NCBI GenBank assembly: GCA_019188255.1
Contig: JAETXT010000006.1
Coordinates: forward strand, 2,170,001 to 2,234,000
Source of the DNA: Verticillium longisporum
Lineage: Eukaryota > Ascomycota > Sordariomycetes > Glomerellales > Plectosphaerellaceae
Reading direction: 5' to 3'
Length of the DNA stretch: 64,000 nucleotides
The first letter of the stretch is position 1. Each line of letters starts with the position of its first letter. A program made the translations under genes and the position numbers. Below the pieces are notes generated by a model. The model ran no database searches. It saw nothing but the letters and a program-made list of their open reading frames with translations, and was not told where the DNA came from. Positions 36,032 through 45,492 of this stretch are shown in pieces.

Positions 36032-36998
36032 ATGGCAATCTCGGCAACAACGACGTTCAGGTATGTCACTGTCACAAGCGCCGGCGCCAGCGCCACTGCC
36101 GACCCGACCTCTGATCCGGCCCCCTCGGGGAGAAGCGCGCGCCGATCTGGATTTCCATCTTCATCCTCTTCGGCGCCCTGACGGGCCTCGTTCTGCTGTT
36201 TTTCTGCATGTGCGTAACTTGAGAGAGATTTCTTTTACTGAACCAATTTTTTTTCTTTCCCGCCCACAGGAAATCGTGGGGCTTACGGTTTCGTAGCTGT
36301 TGGGTCGCGCGCCGGGTCATGATCCCTGGTTTCTCGCCAACGCGACCCAACTCGCCGGATGCGGAAGCGCACGCTCACGCCCACGCCCGTGACCCCGGCA
36401 ACGGCCCCGCCACACCCCGGACCCCGGCACCGGCGATCCCGGCCGTGGCCCTGGAGGCCATAGCGCGCAAGGTTGCGCAGCTCGACAACTCGGCGCCCGT
36501 CATGACCTACCAGGCCTGGCTCGACGGTTATGAGGGCGAAGACGAGGGCAAGTGTATGGGAGAGCCTGACGAGGAGAAGGACGACGATGCGGTCAAGGGC
36601 GTTGTCAGAGCCAGCTCCTATGTCGTTTGGTACGTCTTCCCCCCTTCCCAACCGCCTTCTTTGTTTCCTCGGCCTTCACGACTTGCGTCCTGCTGGCCAG
36701 AAAAAAAAAGTTTCTCTCCAAAACCCCAGTGCTGACGCGGCTTTCTCTCAGTGTGGTGTGCCTGGAAACACTCGAGAACAGCGATCTGATTCGCAACCTG
36801 CCGTGCCGCCACATTTACCACTCCGAATGCATCACGCAGTGGTTCCTCAACAAGCACGACACTTGTCCGCTGTGCAAGGCTCACTATGTGTCGCAGGACA
36901 AAGACGATGCCGTGCTTGCGAGGCCACCGGCAGAGACTTTCCGAGTCCACAGGCCCTACGATGCCATGTATCGGCTCTATACGCAGGTGCCGATATGA
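36032..36998 (+). CDS. Transmembrane RING-H2 finger protein (probable E3 ubiquitin ligase), one apparent frameshift
   Basis: Three exons: 36032-36209, 36270-36629 and 36752-36998 (introns 60 and 122 bp). The N-terminus (MAISATTTFRYVTVTSAG) leads, after one base missing from the C5 run 36120-36124, to the membrane span APIWISIFILFGALTGLVLL. With that base restored the length is exactly 261 residues. The C-terminal RING reads CVVC at the second intron join, then LPCRHIYHSEC, ITQWFLNKHDTCPLC: a C3H2C3 RING-H2 arrangement. The fold and the N-terminal span match a large group of fungal membrane-anchored RING proteins that ubiquitinate membrane or secretory cargo. The start could lie further upstream in the same frame (to 35759), but that sequence looks like leader. 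Confidence 0.8.
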
Positions 36999-37925
36999 AA
37001 CTTTTTTTTTTTTTTTTCAGGTTTGTTTGCAAACGAGCGACACAACCGGCATGCGTCATAACGGGCATGACGGAACAGGACTGTGGTCGTCAGAGAGTGT
37101 GTATATATGTGATGGGCATTATGGCACGAAGAGGGCTGTAGGAGCCCATCAGAGGTGGAGTCTGGGGTCCTCATTTTCACGGCCTTTGTTTTCCTATCTT
37201 ACCTTACCTTCAGGACCCCCCTGTGGCCTGTTCGGCAGATGATACCACGGTGTGAACGCATCTTTTGATCCAATTGATATCATTCCACTTCATCTCGAGT
37301 CATTCGCGACCCCGTACCAAGGAATGAAGAACAAGAATTCCTGCCGCCGCGACTCGCGCCCCCCGATGGACAGTTCCATCAAGGTCACCACACCCTCCAA
37401 AAATGGGAATACCCTCGTCCTATCTGAGTACCATGTAACCCCATAACCCGATCTCAGCACCCACACACAGTAGAGTTCAGCGACGCTTATCCCCGATCGG
37501 ACATGCTGCTGGCCCCTCGCCCCATCCGCCGAAAGCAGAGACGCAAACATAAACGCCCCTCCCCGGCGAAGCTTATTATTACTAAACAGCAGTGCTCGTC
37601 TAGGTATTCGTATTGATGATGAATCGTTCAGTCGAGCGAGCACGTCTTGGATCAATTGACGTCATCGTCCCCGCGGCGTGACGTGCGAGGAATGGCATGT
37701 TGCGTGAGGCTTGACGAAGCCGTATAAATCGTCTTCTTTCACAGTCTCTCTGAGGGGTTGCATCAATCAGCCTGGCAATCCGAACGCAACAAGCAGCTTC
37801 ACCATCACCACCCTAGGCGACATCCTATTGCATTTGCCCATTCGGCATCCGGATTCGGCGACCAACAAAAAGCTTACCACACAACAAAAGATATACCACA
37901 CAGCAAAAGACAAACCTCGCCTACC
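36999..37925. other. Intergenic, 3' UTR of RING gene and promoter of NAD(P)-binding gene
   Basis: About 930 bp. A poly-T run lies at 37005-37018 shortly after the RING stop. A minus-strand open frame at 37290-37655 has no recognisable motif and I do not call it. Confidence 0.5.
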
Positions 37926-38814
37926 ATGCCCCACGTCCTCATCCTCGGCGGCCACGGCAAAATCGCCCAGCACCTGACGCCCCTCCTGCTGCGGGCCTCG
38001 CACACGGTCACGAGCGTCATCCGCGCCGACGACCAGGCGCCGACCATCCGCGGCCTCGCCCCCGCCGACGGCAGGGGCACCCTCCACGTGCTGATCCGGT
38101 CGCTGGAGGACGTCACGTCCCAGGACCGCGCCCAGGCCATCCTGTCCGAGGTGAAGCCCGACGCCGTCGTCTTCAGCGCCGGCGCCGGCGGCAAGGGCGG
38201 CGCCGACCGGGTACGTTTGCCTCTCCCTTTTCTCTTCCCTTTTGGAATAAACAAAAAAAAAAAAGAAAAAAAAATAGAGAAGGTCAAGCATGCTGACGAG
38301 ACAGACGCGCATCATCGACCGCGACGCAGCCACGCACTTCCTGCGCGCCGCCTCGGCAACGCCCTCGGTCAAAAAGTTCATCCTCATCTCGTACCTCGCG
38401 TCGCGCCGCGCGCAGCCCGCGTGGTGGGACGCCGCGGCCTGGGCCGACGCCCAAAAGGTCAACACGACGCTGGCCGCCTACTACGACGCCAAGGTCGCCG
38501 CCGACGAGGTCCTCTACGAGGCCGGCGGCGCGCGCCGCGACTTCGCCGCCGTCAGCCTGCGGCCCGGCACGCTGACCGAGGGGGACGTCGGCGGCGTCGA
38601 GTTGGGGCGCACGGGCGGTGCCAAGGGCGAGGTGTCGCGCAGGACGGTCGCCGAGGTGACGGCGCGGCTCGTGGACGCCGAGGGCCTCCAGACGTCGTGG
38701 GTCGACCTGCTGGATGGCCAGGAGGACATTGACGAGGCCGTGAAGCGGGTTGTCAAGGAGGGTGTGGACGTTGCTGAGGGTGAGCCTGTGTACGACAAGG
38801 TGCGCAAGGCCTGA
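37926..38814 (+). CDS. NAD(P)-binding Rossmann protein (atypical SDR, NmrA-like)
   Basis: Two exons, 37926-38210 and 38305-38814, with a 94-bp intron containing an A-rich tract; 264 residues. The start MPHVLILGGHGKIAQHLTPLLL carries the GGxGxIxxxL dinucleotide-binding motif of the atypical SDR a5 type. ADAVVFSAGAGGKGG-like sequence (PDAVVFSAGAGGKGGADR) follows, then TRIIDRDAATHFLRAA, VKKFILISYLASRR (the SxxY-like region) and AADEVLYEAG. This family lacks the classic YxxxK and includes enzymes and regulators of unknown substrate. It is tail-to-tail with the 2OG oxygenase, about 100 bp apart. Yeast YMR090W and bacterial YhfK belong to the same broad group, as I remember it. Frame clean. Confidence 0.82.
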
Positions 38815-38912
38815 GTGGGCGTCGCGAACTCGCAATGACCACCAGAAATTCACGATGTATGATTACAAGACAAAACATGGACATTTAACGTTTTTATTCA
38901 TTCATTTGACTA

Positions 38913-40124
38913 TCACGCCATGAGGGCAATGTGCTTCAGCTCACTCTGCACCTGGAAACCGACCTTTGTGGGCGGATACTCGACTTCGGCGCCCTCGTCC
39001 TTGCCGAGGTTGAACTGCTGCGCGCGAACCTGCTTCGCCTTCTCGGCGAGCGCCGGCAAGGGTGCGAGGTCGTAGTCGGACGAGAGATGGTAGAACATGG
39101 TTGAGGAGATGCGGATGAGGGGGCGGTCGGGGTGCTCTTCAGTGCGGCGCTTCATGGCGGCAATGGTGGCCTCGTTGATGACGACTTCGTGGAAGCCGGC
39201 CTTGACGAGCCCGCCCGTGATGTACTCGAGCTGCTTGCCGGCCTGGACGAGCAGGTAGCTGCCCTGGGGGATCTTGACGGCCATCTTCTTGCCCGTGTTG
39301 CGCGCCCAGACGGGCAGGCCGGGGTAGCGGGAGCGGCCGTGGATTGTGAGGAAGTTGAGGTCTGTGTGGAAGCCGGCGAGGATGGTGTCGGGCTGGTCAA
39401 AGCGGCGAAGGTCGGACGAGGTCGGCGCCAGCAGGTGGGGGCCGTAGCGTGCGGCGCTCGTGAAAGCATCGGCAGGCAGCTCGAGGCCGGCGGCGGCCAT
39501 GGAGGCCACGCCCTCGACGGCCTGCTTCATGGTGGCGCCCCAGTGGTTCATGGTCGGCGACCAGCGGTCACGGATGTGAGGGGCTTCAGGCACAACGTTG
39601 GCGGCGTTGAGGCCGGGGAATTGTGTGTTGACCTCCGGGGGCGGGGCGTCGTTCATGCGCCAGAAGAAGCGGCACTTGGGGTCGGGGCTGTGGGCGGAGA
39701 TGTCGAGGGGACGCTCCTCGGGGGCGAGGCGGGCGATGACGTCGAGGCAGGGCTCGTCGACGGCGCACTTGGGCTTCTCGGTGTTCTCGAGCGTGACGCC
39801 AATCTGGTAGGAGAGCTCAGGGCGCTCATCCTTCTGGAGGTCCTCGCGGGGCTGGGCGAAGTAGTCCTCGAGGAGGTCGAGGAATGTCGTGTTGTCCTCT
39901 TCCGAAACGCGCGAGTCGTGAAGCACGAGAGCGCCGTAGGTGATGAGGGCGTTGGCAGCCTTGAGGCATTCGGCCTTGGACTCGGGGGAGTCCTGGGGGT
40001 TGTTGAGGAAGACATCGAGGTCAATGATGGGCAGGTCCATCGGGAGCTCGTCGGCAGGCATGGCTGCGATTCGTAGGTTGTGGAGGACGGGGAGAAACCG
40101 GTTTGTGATCGCAAATGGTCGCAA
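38913..40124 (-). CDS. 2-oxoglutarate/Fe(II)-dependent oxygenase, isopenicillin N synthase-like
   Basis: Intronless, 403 residues from 40124; an in-frame ATG at 40061 (MPADELPMDLPIIDLDVFL) is the more usual N-terminus and gives 382. The N-terminal DIOX_N-like part has LPIIDLDVFL and ALITYGALVLHDSRV. The oxygenase core has AGFHTDLNFLTIHGRSRYPG, with the HxD iron ligands near residue 255, then IPQGSYLLVQAGKQLEYITGG, AGFHEVV with the probable distal histidine, and RISSTMFYHL with the RxS that holds 2-oxoglutarate. This group is common in fungi outside biosynthetic clusters and its substrates are unknown. Its 3' end faces the NAD(P)-binding gene; no cluster of secondary-metabolite enzymes surrounds it. 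Confidence 0.85.
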   Translation of the reverse strand: MRPFAITNRFLPVLHNLRIAAMPADELPMDLPIIDLDVFLNNPQDSPESKAECLKAANALITYGALVLHDSRVSEEDNTTFLDLLEDYFAQPREDLQKDERPELSYQIGVTLENTEKPKCAVDEPCLDVIARLAPEERPLDISAHSPDPKCRFFWRMNDAPPPEVNTQFPGLNAANVVPEAPHIRDRWSPTMNHWGATMKQAVEGVASMAAAGLELPADAFTSAARYGPHLLAPTSSDLRRFDQPDTILAGFHTDLNFLTIHGRSRYPGLPVWARNTGKKMAVKIPQGSYLLVQAGKQLEYITGGLVKAGFHEVVINEATIAAMKRRTEEHPDRPLIRISSTMFYHLSSDYDLAPLPALAEKAKQVRAQQFNLGKDEGAEVEYPPTKVGFQVQSELKHIALMA

Positions 40125-40650
40125 AGTCGCAAAGGTGAATCAACAAGTTCGTATGTACTGATAAGAGAGGAGAGAATGTAGAGAACTGTCAATTCAGGAT
40201 ACAGTGAAAATGGGGAAGAGAAGAGAATAAATGCAGTATCGCCAAAAAGTAGTCAGTCGCCGCTGCTTACTTTGGTCCCATGTGATACGTTCGAGGGGTC
40301 CGCCAATTCTTGGTGGGGGAAAGAGCCCAGTGGGGTCTCGCTTTGGCGGGGGCAGGCGCAGGGGCAGGCGCATGCTGGATGAGGAAGCTGCCATGCTCGA
40401 TGCATGTCGCCGCTTTACCTCTGCTTCATCCTTTGCTAAGTGATCTGCATAACTTCCAGTTGCACAACCACCCTCTGCTTACCTGCCTCACCACCTTTGG
40501 TACCTACCTAGGTACATCTTCATGACTATCATCAACCTGAACGATAGCATGAACCAGGTAGGTAAGATAGGTGTTATCTGCAGATGAGAGTTCCGCTTCT
40601 GCCATCTCTTGCACGAACCAGGCAACACGAGGCACAATGGCCGGGCATCT
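40125..40650. other. Intergenic, promoter of the oxygenase
   Basis: About 525 bp between the oxygenase start and the stop codon of the 2EXR gene. It carries GGTAG/CTACC-type short repeats around 40497-40570. No gene seen. Confidence 0.5.
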
Positions 40651-41457
40651 TCATCCCGCCAATGCTGCTAGGTACATGACTGGAACACACTCTGAGGACT
40701 CCTGAACCACGTATTCCATGGCATGGTACAGTTCGCCGACCTCTGGAACGCTCCATCGCACCTCGAAGCACGCGGACAAATGCGCACGCGCCCGGCTCGC
40801 CTTCTCTAGCTCTATACGGCGTGCTTCTTTTATCCTATGACCGCGTTCAAGGTGAGTCACCAGACTGTGGCTCCGATAGAAGCACCAATCCAGAAATGCC
40901 TGATTTTTAGGCAACACATCCGCCCAACTATCTAGGCTCATGATCGGTTCATCCTTGAGGGCTGCCAGATTCTTCGTCTCGGCTATGGGCCGCGAACTTC
41001 CAATCGTCACCAAGTTCTTCAGGTGCACGCACCCGCCCGGGCACTCCGGGTGCTGCTGCAGTACGTCGTCGTAGATTTCACTCGCTGAACGAGAGTGTAT
41101 CATGGCGGAGTCCAATGTCACGAACAAATGACCTTCGCTCGAGTACTGCGCACGAGGGTGGTTGTGGTGATTGAATACATGCCTGACAAACTTCGCAAAA
41201 TGGATGAGCCCGACATGTGATGGCGAGACTAGCATCGCCTGGCGCGCTTCACGACAGCTGAGAATGGTGTTGGTCTGACGCCAGCTTACAATTTTCCCCG
41301 CTTGCTGCTGCATGTTGTGGTCGCTCGACGCTGCCGTGTCGAATGCGCAGAACATGTACGACTCTGAGCGGGCTTGCTCCCAGATCAGCCGGCGGATCTC
41401 GAGGGGAAATCGTGGGAAGGGGTGGAAAGTGTCGTGGGTCGAGATCAACTGGTCCAT
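40651..41457 (-). CDS. 2EXR domain protein
   Basis: Intronless, 268 residues. The N-terminal TFHPFPRFPLEIRRLIWEQA is the defining start of the fungal 2EXR domain (F-x-x-F-x-x-LP-x-E-[IL]R-x-x-IW). It continues through a conserved-looking beta-strand segment (SESYMFCAFDTA) and SWRQTNTILSCREARQAML. The family is much expanded in filamentous fungi; its function is not known. No frame defects. The promoter side carries short TAGG/CCTA repeats near 41521-41555. Confidence 0.85.
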   Translation of the reverse strand: MDQLISTHDTFHPFPRFPLEIRRLIWEQARSESYMFCAFDTAASSDHNMQQQAGKIVSWRQTNTILSCREARQAMLVSPSHVGLIHFAKFVRHVFNHHNHPRAQYSSEGHLFVTLDSAMIHSRSASEIYDDVLQQHPECPGGCVHLKNLVTIGSSRPIAETKNLAALKDEPIMSLDSWADVLPKNQAFLDWCFYRSHSLVTHLERGHRIKEARRIELEKASRARAHLSACFEVRWSVPEVGELYHAMEYVVQESSECVPVMYLAALAG

Positions 41458-42721
41458 ATTGTTGACGAGGAGGGAACCCGTGTGTGTGGAGAGCTATAAT
41501 CATCTTCAAGCGTGCTTCAATTAACTACCTAGGTAGGTACCTATATACCTAGACAACATGTGTGACATACTTCGCTGCCTTGGCTGTTGTCAATGCAGAT
41601 AGGCTGTTCTGGTGAGTTCCTGATGAAACATGCCCACAAAGAGAACAAGGAGCACGATAAATACCCAATCGGAGATACATCACAGCTTGCTCTCTATCAC
41701 TTTGGAACCTGGCCACCCAAAAGACACATCTGGATATATTTCGCAACCTATCGTTAGCTCACTGTTCAGTTGCGTTCCAAAATTTGGGTCTTCACCTACC
41801 GAGTCCTTACAACGGATCCCATGATCAAACCCACATCATCAATTCATTGCTGACGCCTCGTGTCTCACAAACCTCTCTACGAAGCTCTCCATCAAACACG
41901 AGCATGCTGTATGTCTCCAGTCAAGCCTGCACAACTCTGCATAGCCCTCCACGTGGACGTTGGTCGAAGCTCCTCCTTGAAGCGGCGACATCCTGAGCCA
42001 GACCCACATCGTGCGCCTAGAACGGCTCTCGCCGATAACCGCGGGTTGGCCACCCCAGATTCTTGTCAGGCCACCGCTCTCCGGCGGAGATCGACGGACA
42101 CCGGTTCTCGACCGGTGGTCTGGCCAGATGAAGGGACTTGTATGCCTGGCACCGGCGGGATAGTGTGCTGTCGGCCAAGGCGATGACCCGGGCTTTCCTG
42201 GCCAGGTCCACTCCCATTGCAACATGTTCCTTGACGCTCGAATGGGTGGTAGACTCTGTCTGCCAGGTCAGAGCGAACCTAGCTTGACAATCAGATACGG
42301 CCAACAGTGACGTACTCATGGAGCACTACTAACGATTTCTCTGTGAGCATATACCAGTCTGCTACACGCTTACAATCAAAACTACGTGTAGGAGTTCATC
42401 CGAAGATACGCGCCTCAGATATCACGGATCGATAGCTTGAGACGTAGCTTCAGACCAGTATCGCTCTTCATGAAGCCTCCTAATGATGACTGACGCAGCG
42501 AACCAACGTACTCGAGGTCCAGTCATAGACCGCCAGGGACGTTCACTACCCATGCTTGCAAAGCCTGAACCACGACACAATGTTGTGGGATCCCGAGACA
42601 CGCAATGTCAGCTGTCGCTCGAACAAGATCACACTGACCCAGGGACGCATCAACGTGCATGCATTTGACCGCGCAACTCCGGCGCAAACAGTTCTCTTCA
42701 GCATCCTGTTCGTCACAGCTT
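41458..42721. other. Intergenic, no supported gene
   Basis: About 1.26 kb between the 2EXR start and the Dbp6 stop. It includes a GTAGGTACC-type repeat around 41524-41552. No motif-bearing frame seen on either strand. Confidence 0.5.
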
Positions 42722-45047
42722 CTACCTCTGCTTCCGCACCTCGGACGCTTCCTTCCCCAGCTCCTCCAATGCCTTCTCATACCTCTCCATCCTCTCCCCG
42801 CCAAACCCTCCTTCTTCCGCAGCCTTCTCGACAATGACCAACCGTCCGTCCTCTTCCGTTCGCCGGATGCCCTCCCACTTGGCCACGGCGCCCCAGAACC
42901 ATCCGCTCTCGCGCGTCTCCACAAGTGTGAACGCCCGTCCCTGCCTGCCCGCGCGCGCCGTGCGGCCCACGCGGTGGACGTAACCCGCGGCGCTGGCCGG
43001 GAGATCATAGTTGACGACGTTGTCGAGGGCCGGCAGATCGATGCCACGAGCCACAAGGTCTGAGGCGACGAGGATGCGGAGGGTGCCGGCTGTAAACGAG
43101 GCCAGGACGCGGCGGCGGTGAGATGTCTTTGCGTCGAGGTGAGGGTGCCGATGAGGGGCGCGAAAGAGGGCGCGAGGAGGGACAGGAGGCGAGAGAGACG
43201 GATGGCGGATTCGTTGGACTTTGTAAAGATGAGCGCCGTCTTCTTGAAGGGGGCCTTAGGCGTGTCGGAGTCCGAGTCCGAGTCCGAGTCCGAGTCTGAC
43301 GAGGTGTCGGATGGACCGTCCGACGAGGTATCCGACTCGTCTTCTGATGAAGTGTCGTCGTCGTCTGTTGCTGCTGCTGCTGTCTTTGCAGGAGTTGTTT
43401 TCTTCTTCGATGTCGTGTCCGTGGGCGAGAGCAAGTGCTTGCCCTGAAGCAGGTCGAGCAGATAGAGAGGCTTGAGCCTAGTGTCGTAAACTCTTGTCGC
43501 AAACTCCCTGAGTGAGCTGGGAAGCGTGTGCTCGGCCACCTGCGTCGTGCCATCGGCCTTGCCGCCCTCGAGCACGATCAGCTGTGGCCTCCTGAGCTGC
43601 AGACTGCCGAGCAGACTGAGATCTCGGGTGAGCGTCGCACTGAGCACAACCTTGCGGACGCCTGTCAGATTCGAGTCGGGGAAGTCGCGTGCGCTGAACT
43701 TGTTGGTGCGCAGCTTAGGCATGACCACGTCCAACCACCCCTGGAAGCTTTGCGCCAGCAGCTTGTCTGCTTCATCGACTACCAGCCAGCGAACATAGTC
43801 CAGCGTGAAGCCGGGCGTATGATTGCTGTGATCGACCAGCCTTCCAGGAGTGCAAATGAGTACATCGACCTTGGAGTGGTAGTCGACGACGTGGTCGGGC
43901 AAGTTGCCCATAACTGGCCTGGACGCCTGCGGCCCACCTTCAGCATCGGCATCCTCAAGTGTAGTCCAAGCCTCGCGATCCCTCTTCACAGCGTCTTCAT
44001 ATGCCTCGGGGTCGTAGCGTTCCGTCTGCTCTACCAGATTCGCCTGGTCGTTTTTCAGTTGATGGCTGCCAATGGAAATTCCGATGCGTACGCGCTTCTG
44101 ATCACGGGCATCAAAAGCAGCGGCGCAGAGCTGAAAGACTTCCTGTGCCTGGTTGACAAGTTCTCTGGTCGGCAGCACCACAAGCGCTCGCAACCTCGTC
44201 ACTTGGCCCTGGCTGATATCGCGAACAATCGGCAACGCATACGCCAAGGTCTTTCCGGAACCGGTAGCTGCCGCGACGAGAAGATCACCCTGGCGGTGCT
44301 TGCACGACGGCAAAAGTAACGGTATCGCGGCCGTCTGCACCGCAAAAGCGTCCTTGAAGCCTTTCGACTCGAGAATCTTGGCTGAACGGTCGTTGATGCC
44401 GATCTCGGGGAACGGAGTTCTGGTGTCGGCTGCAACGCGTATCGGTGCTGCAAGCCATGGCGGTAGGGTTTCATAGGACATCTTGGTCGTGTCGGCGGCC
44501 ACAGGCTCCGGTTGCGGTAGGGGTCCAGGCCGTGCATCTCGACGTCCTCCGCTTCGTCTCCGTCGACCTCCATTGCCTCAGCTCCCTCGGGCAGTGGTGC
44601 CGGGGCCTTGATCGACTTGGCCTTCTTTGCCAATACTGATGCGAATCGCGAGGGCACCTTGTCTTCTTCGTCATCGTCGTCCCCATTGTCCTCTTTGGAA
44701 GCCTTCTTCTTCTTTGGCTTGTCTCTCGCTTCCCTTTCCCTCTTCTTTTTCTCTTTCTTCTCGGTTTTCTCTACGTCTTCAGACTGCTTGGACTTCTTCG
44801 GTGCAGGGCTTTCTGTGCCGTTCGTCGAGGCATCGCCATGCTTGCGCTTTGTCGCGGGAGATAGCGCATCATGCGAGTTTATTGATGGATATTGGGCCGC
44901 CGTCGTCTTTGCTCCTTTCGTTGGGGGTACGTATCGAGCGTAGTCTGTGGAGGGCTGGCTGGTCGAGCCATGGCTGGCGGTACTCTGTTGAGGAAGTGGT
45001 GATGATGCAGAAGTTGCTCCCTTTGACGGGACGTATCGATTGTACAT
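42722..45047 (-). CDS. DBP6: DEAD-box ATP-dependent RNA helicase Dbp6, two apparent frameshifts
   Basis: No intron. Restoring one base at each of two places gives 775 residues in one frame. The N-terminal 180 residues are Lys/Glu/Asp-rich ([19 protein letters not shown], then an acidic stretch). After the first break (G4 run 44520-44523) come [18 protein letters not shown] (motif I), [12 protein letters not shown] (Ia), [21 protein letters not shown] (motif II, DEAD) and [11 protein letters not shown] (III). An acidic Ser/Asp tract follows, then [19 protein letters not shown]. After the second break (about 43126) come [21 protein letters not shown] and [13 protein letters not shown] (VI). In yeast Dbp6 acts in early 60S pre-ribosome assembly in the nucleolus. 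The spaced PTREL, the long insert before the CTPGR block and the Ser/Asp tract between the RecA domains fit Dbp6 better than other DEAD proteins. Confidence 0.85.
43262..43375 (-). repeat. Ser/Asp-coding low-complexity tract inside Dbp6
   Basis: Repeated GAGTCC-type hexamers code for alternating Ser and Asp residues between the two RecA domains, flanked by TSSDG and Thr/Ala-rich stretches. A surface linker with many possible casein kinase 2 sites. Confidence 0.75.
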
Positions 45048-45492
45048 GTTTCCAGGCTCTCTGATCGATTGGTCGTTCGGCGCGGTCGGCCAAGCAAAAT
45101 GTCGAGAGTGGTGTTTCGTCGTGACTGTGTCTGGCCTCGGAGGGGCAGAAGAGACGAGCTTCCAAAAAATTTGGGCGATGATCCGGTACAGCGGCTTATC
45201 AGCGTTCTGCCGATGTCCACCGCCCCCTTATCGTTCCCGCTGTAGGGGTTCTTCTTTAGCTGTCTTGATCCAATCCCTTGACCAGTTGATCTTCTGCGCA
45301 TCTTGAGGTCGAGCCCAGGGACCTGCTTGACTGACGATCATGGTCGACTGAACAACTTGAGCACCACTTTCGACCAGTCGACCCCCGACAACTCATCAAT
45401 CTGCCTGAAAAGGCTCGTCCACCGCGTTTCGACATCTGTCCTACGTCAGACATGCCTCAACATCCTAGGTAGCAGGACCCTCGACCGCCACG
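45048..45492. promoter_or_regulatory. Shared divergent promoter region of Dbp6 and Gpi3
   Basis: 445 bp between two housekeeping genes read away from each other. Both 5' leaders and promoters must lie here or overlap. No specific element recognised. Confidence 0.5.

Noticed and set aside
37290..37655. 121-codon minus-strand frame between RING and NAD(P)-binding genes
   Set aside because: No recognisable domain, and it lies across two UTR regions.
37926..41457. Secondary-metabolite cluster around the 2OG oxygenase
   Set aside because: No polyketide synthase, peptide synthetase, terpene cyclase or P450 nearby; neighbours are general genes.
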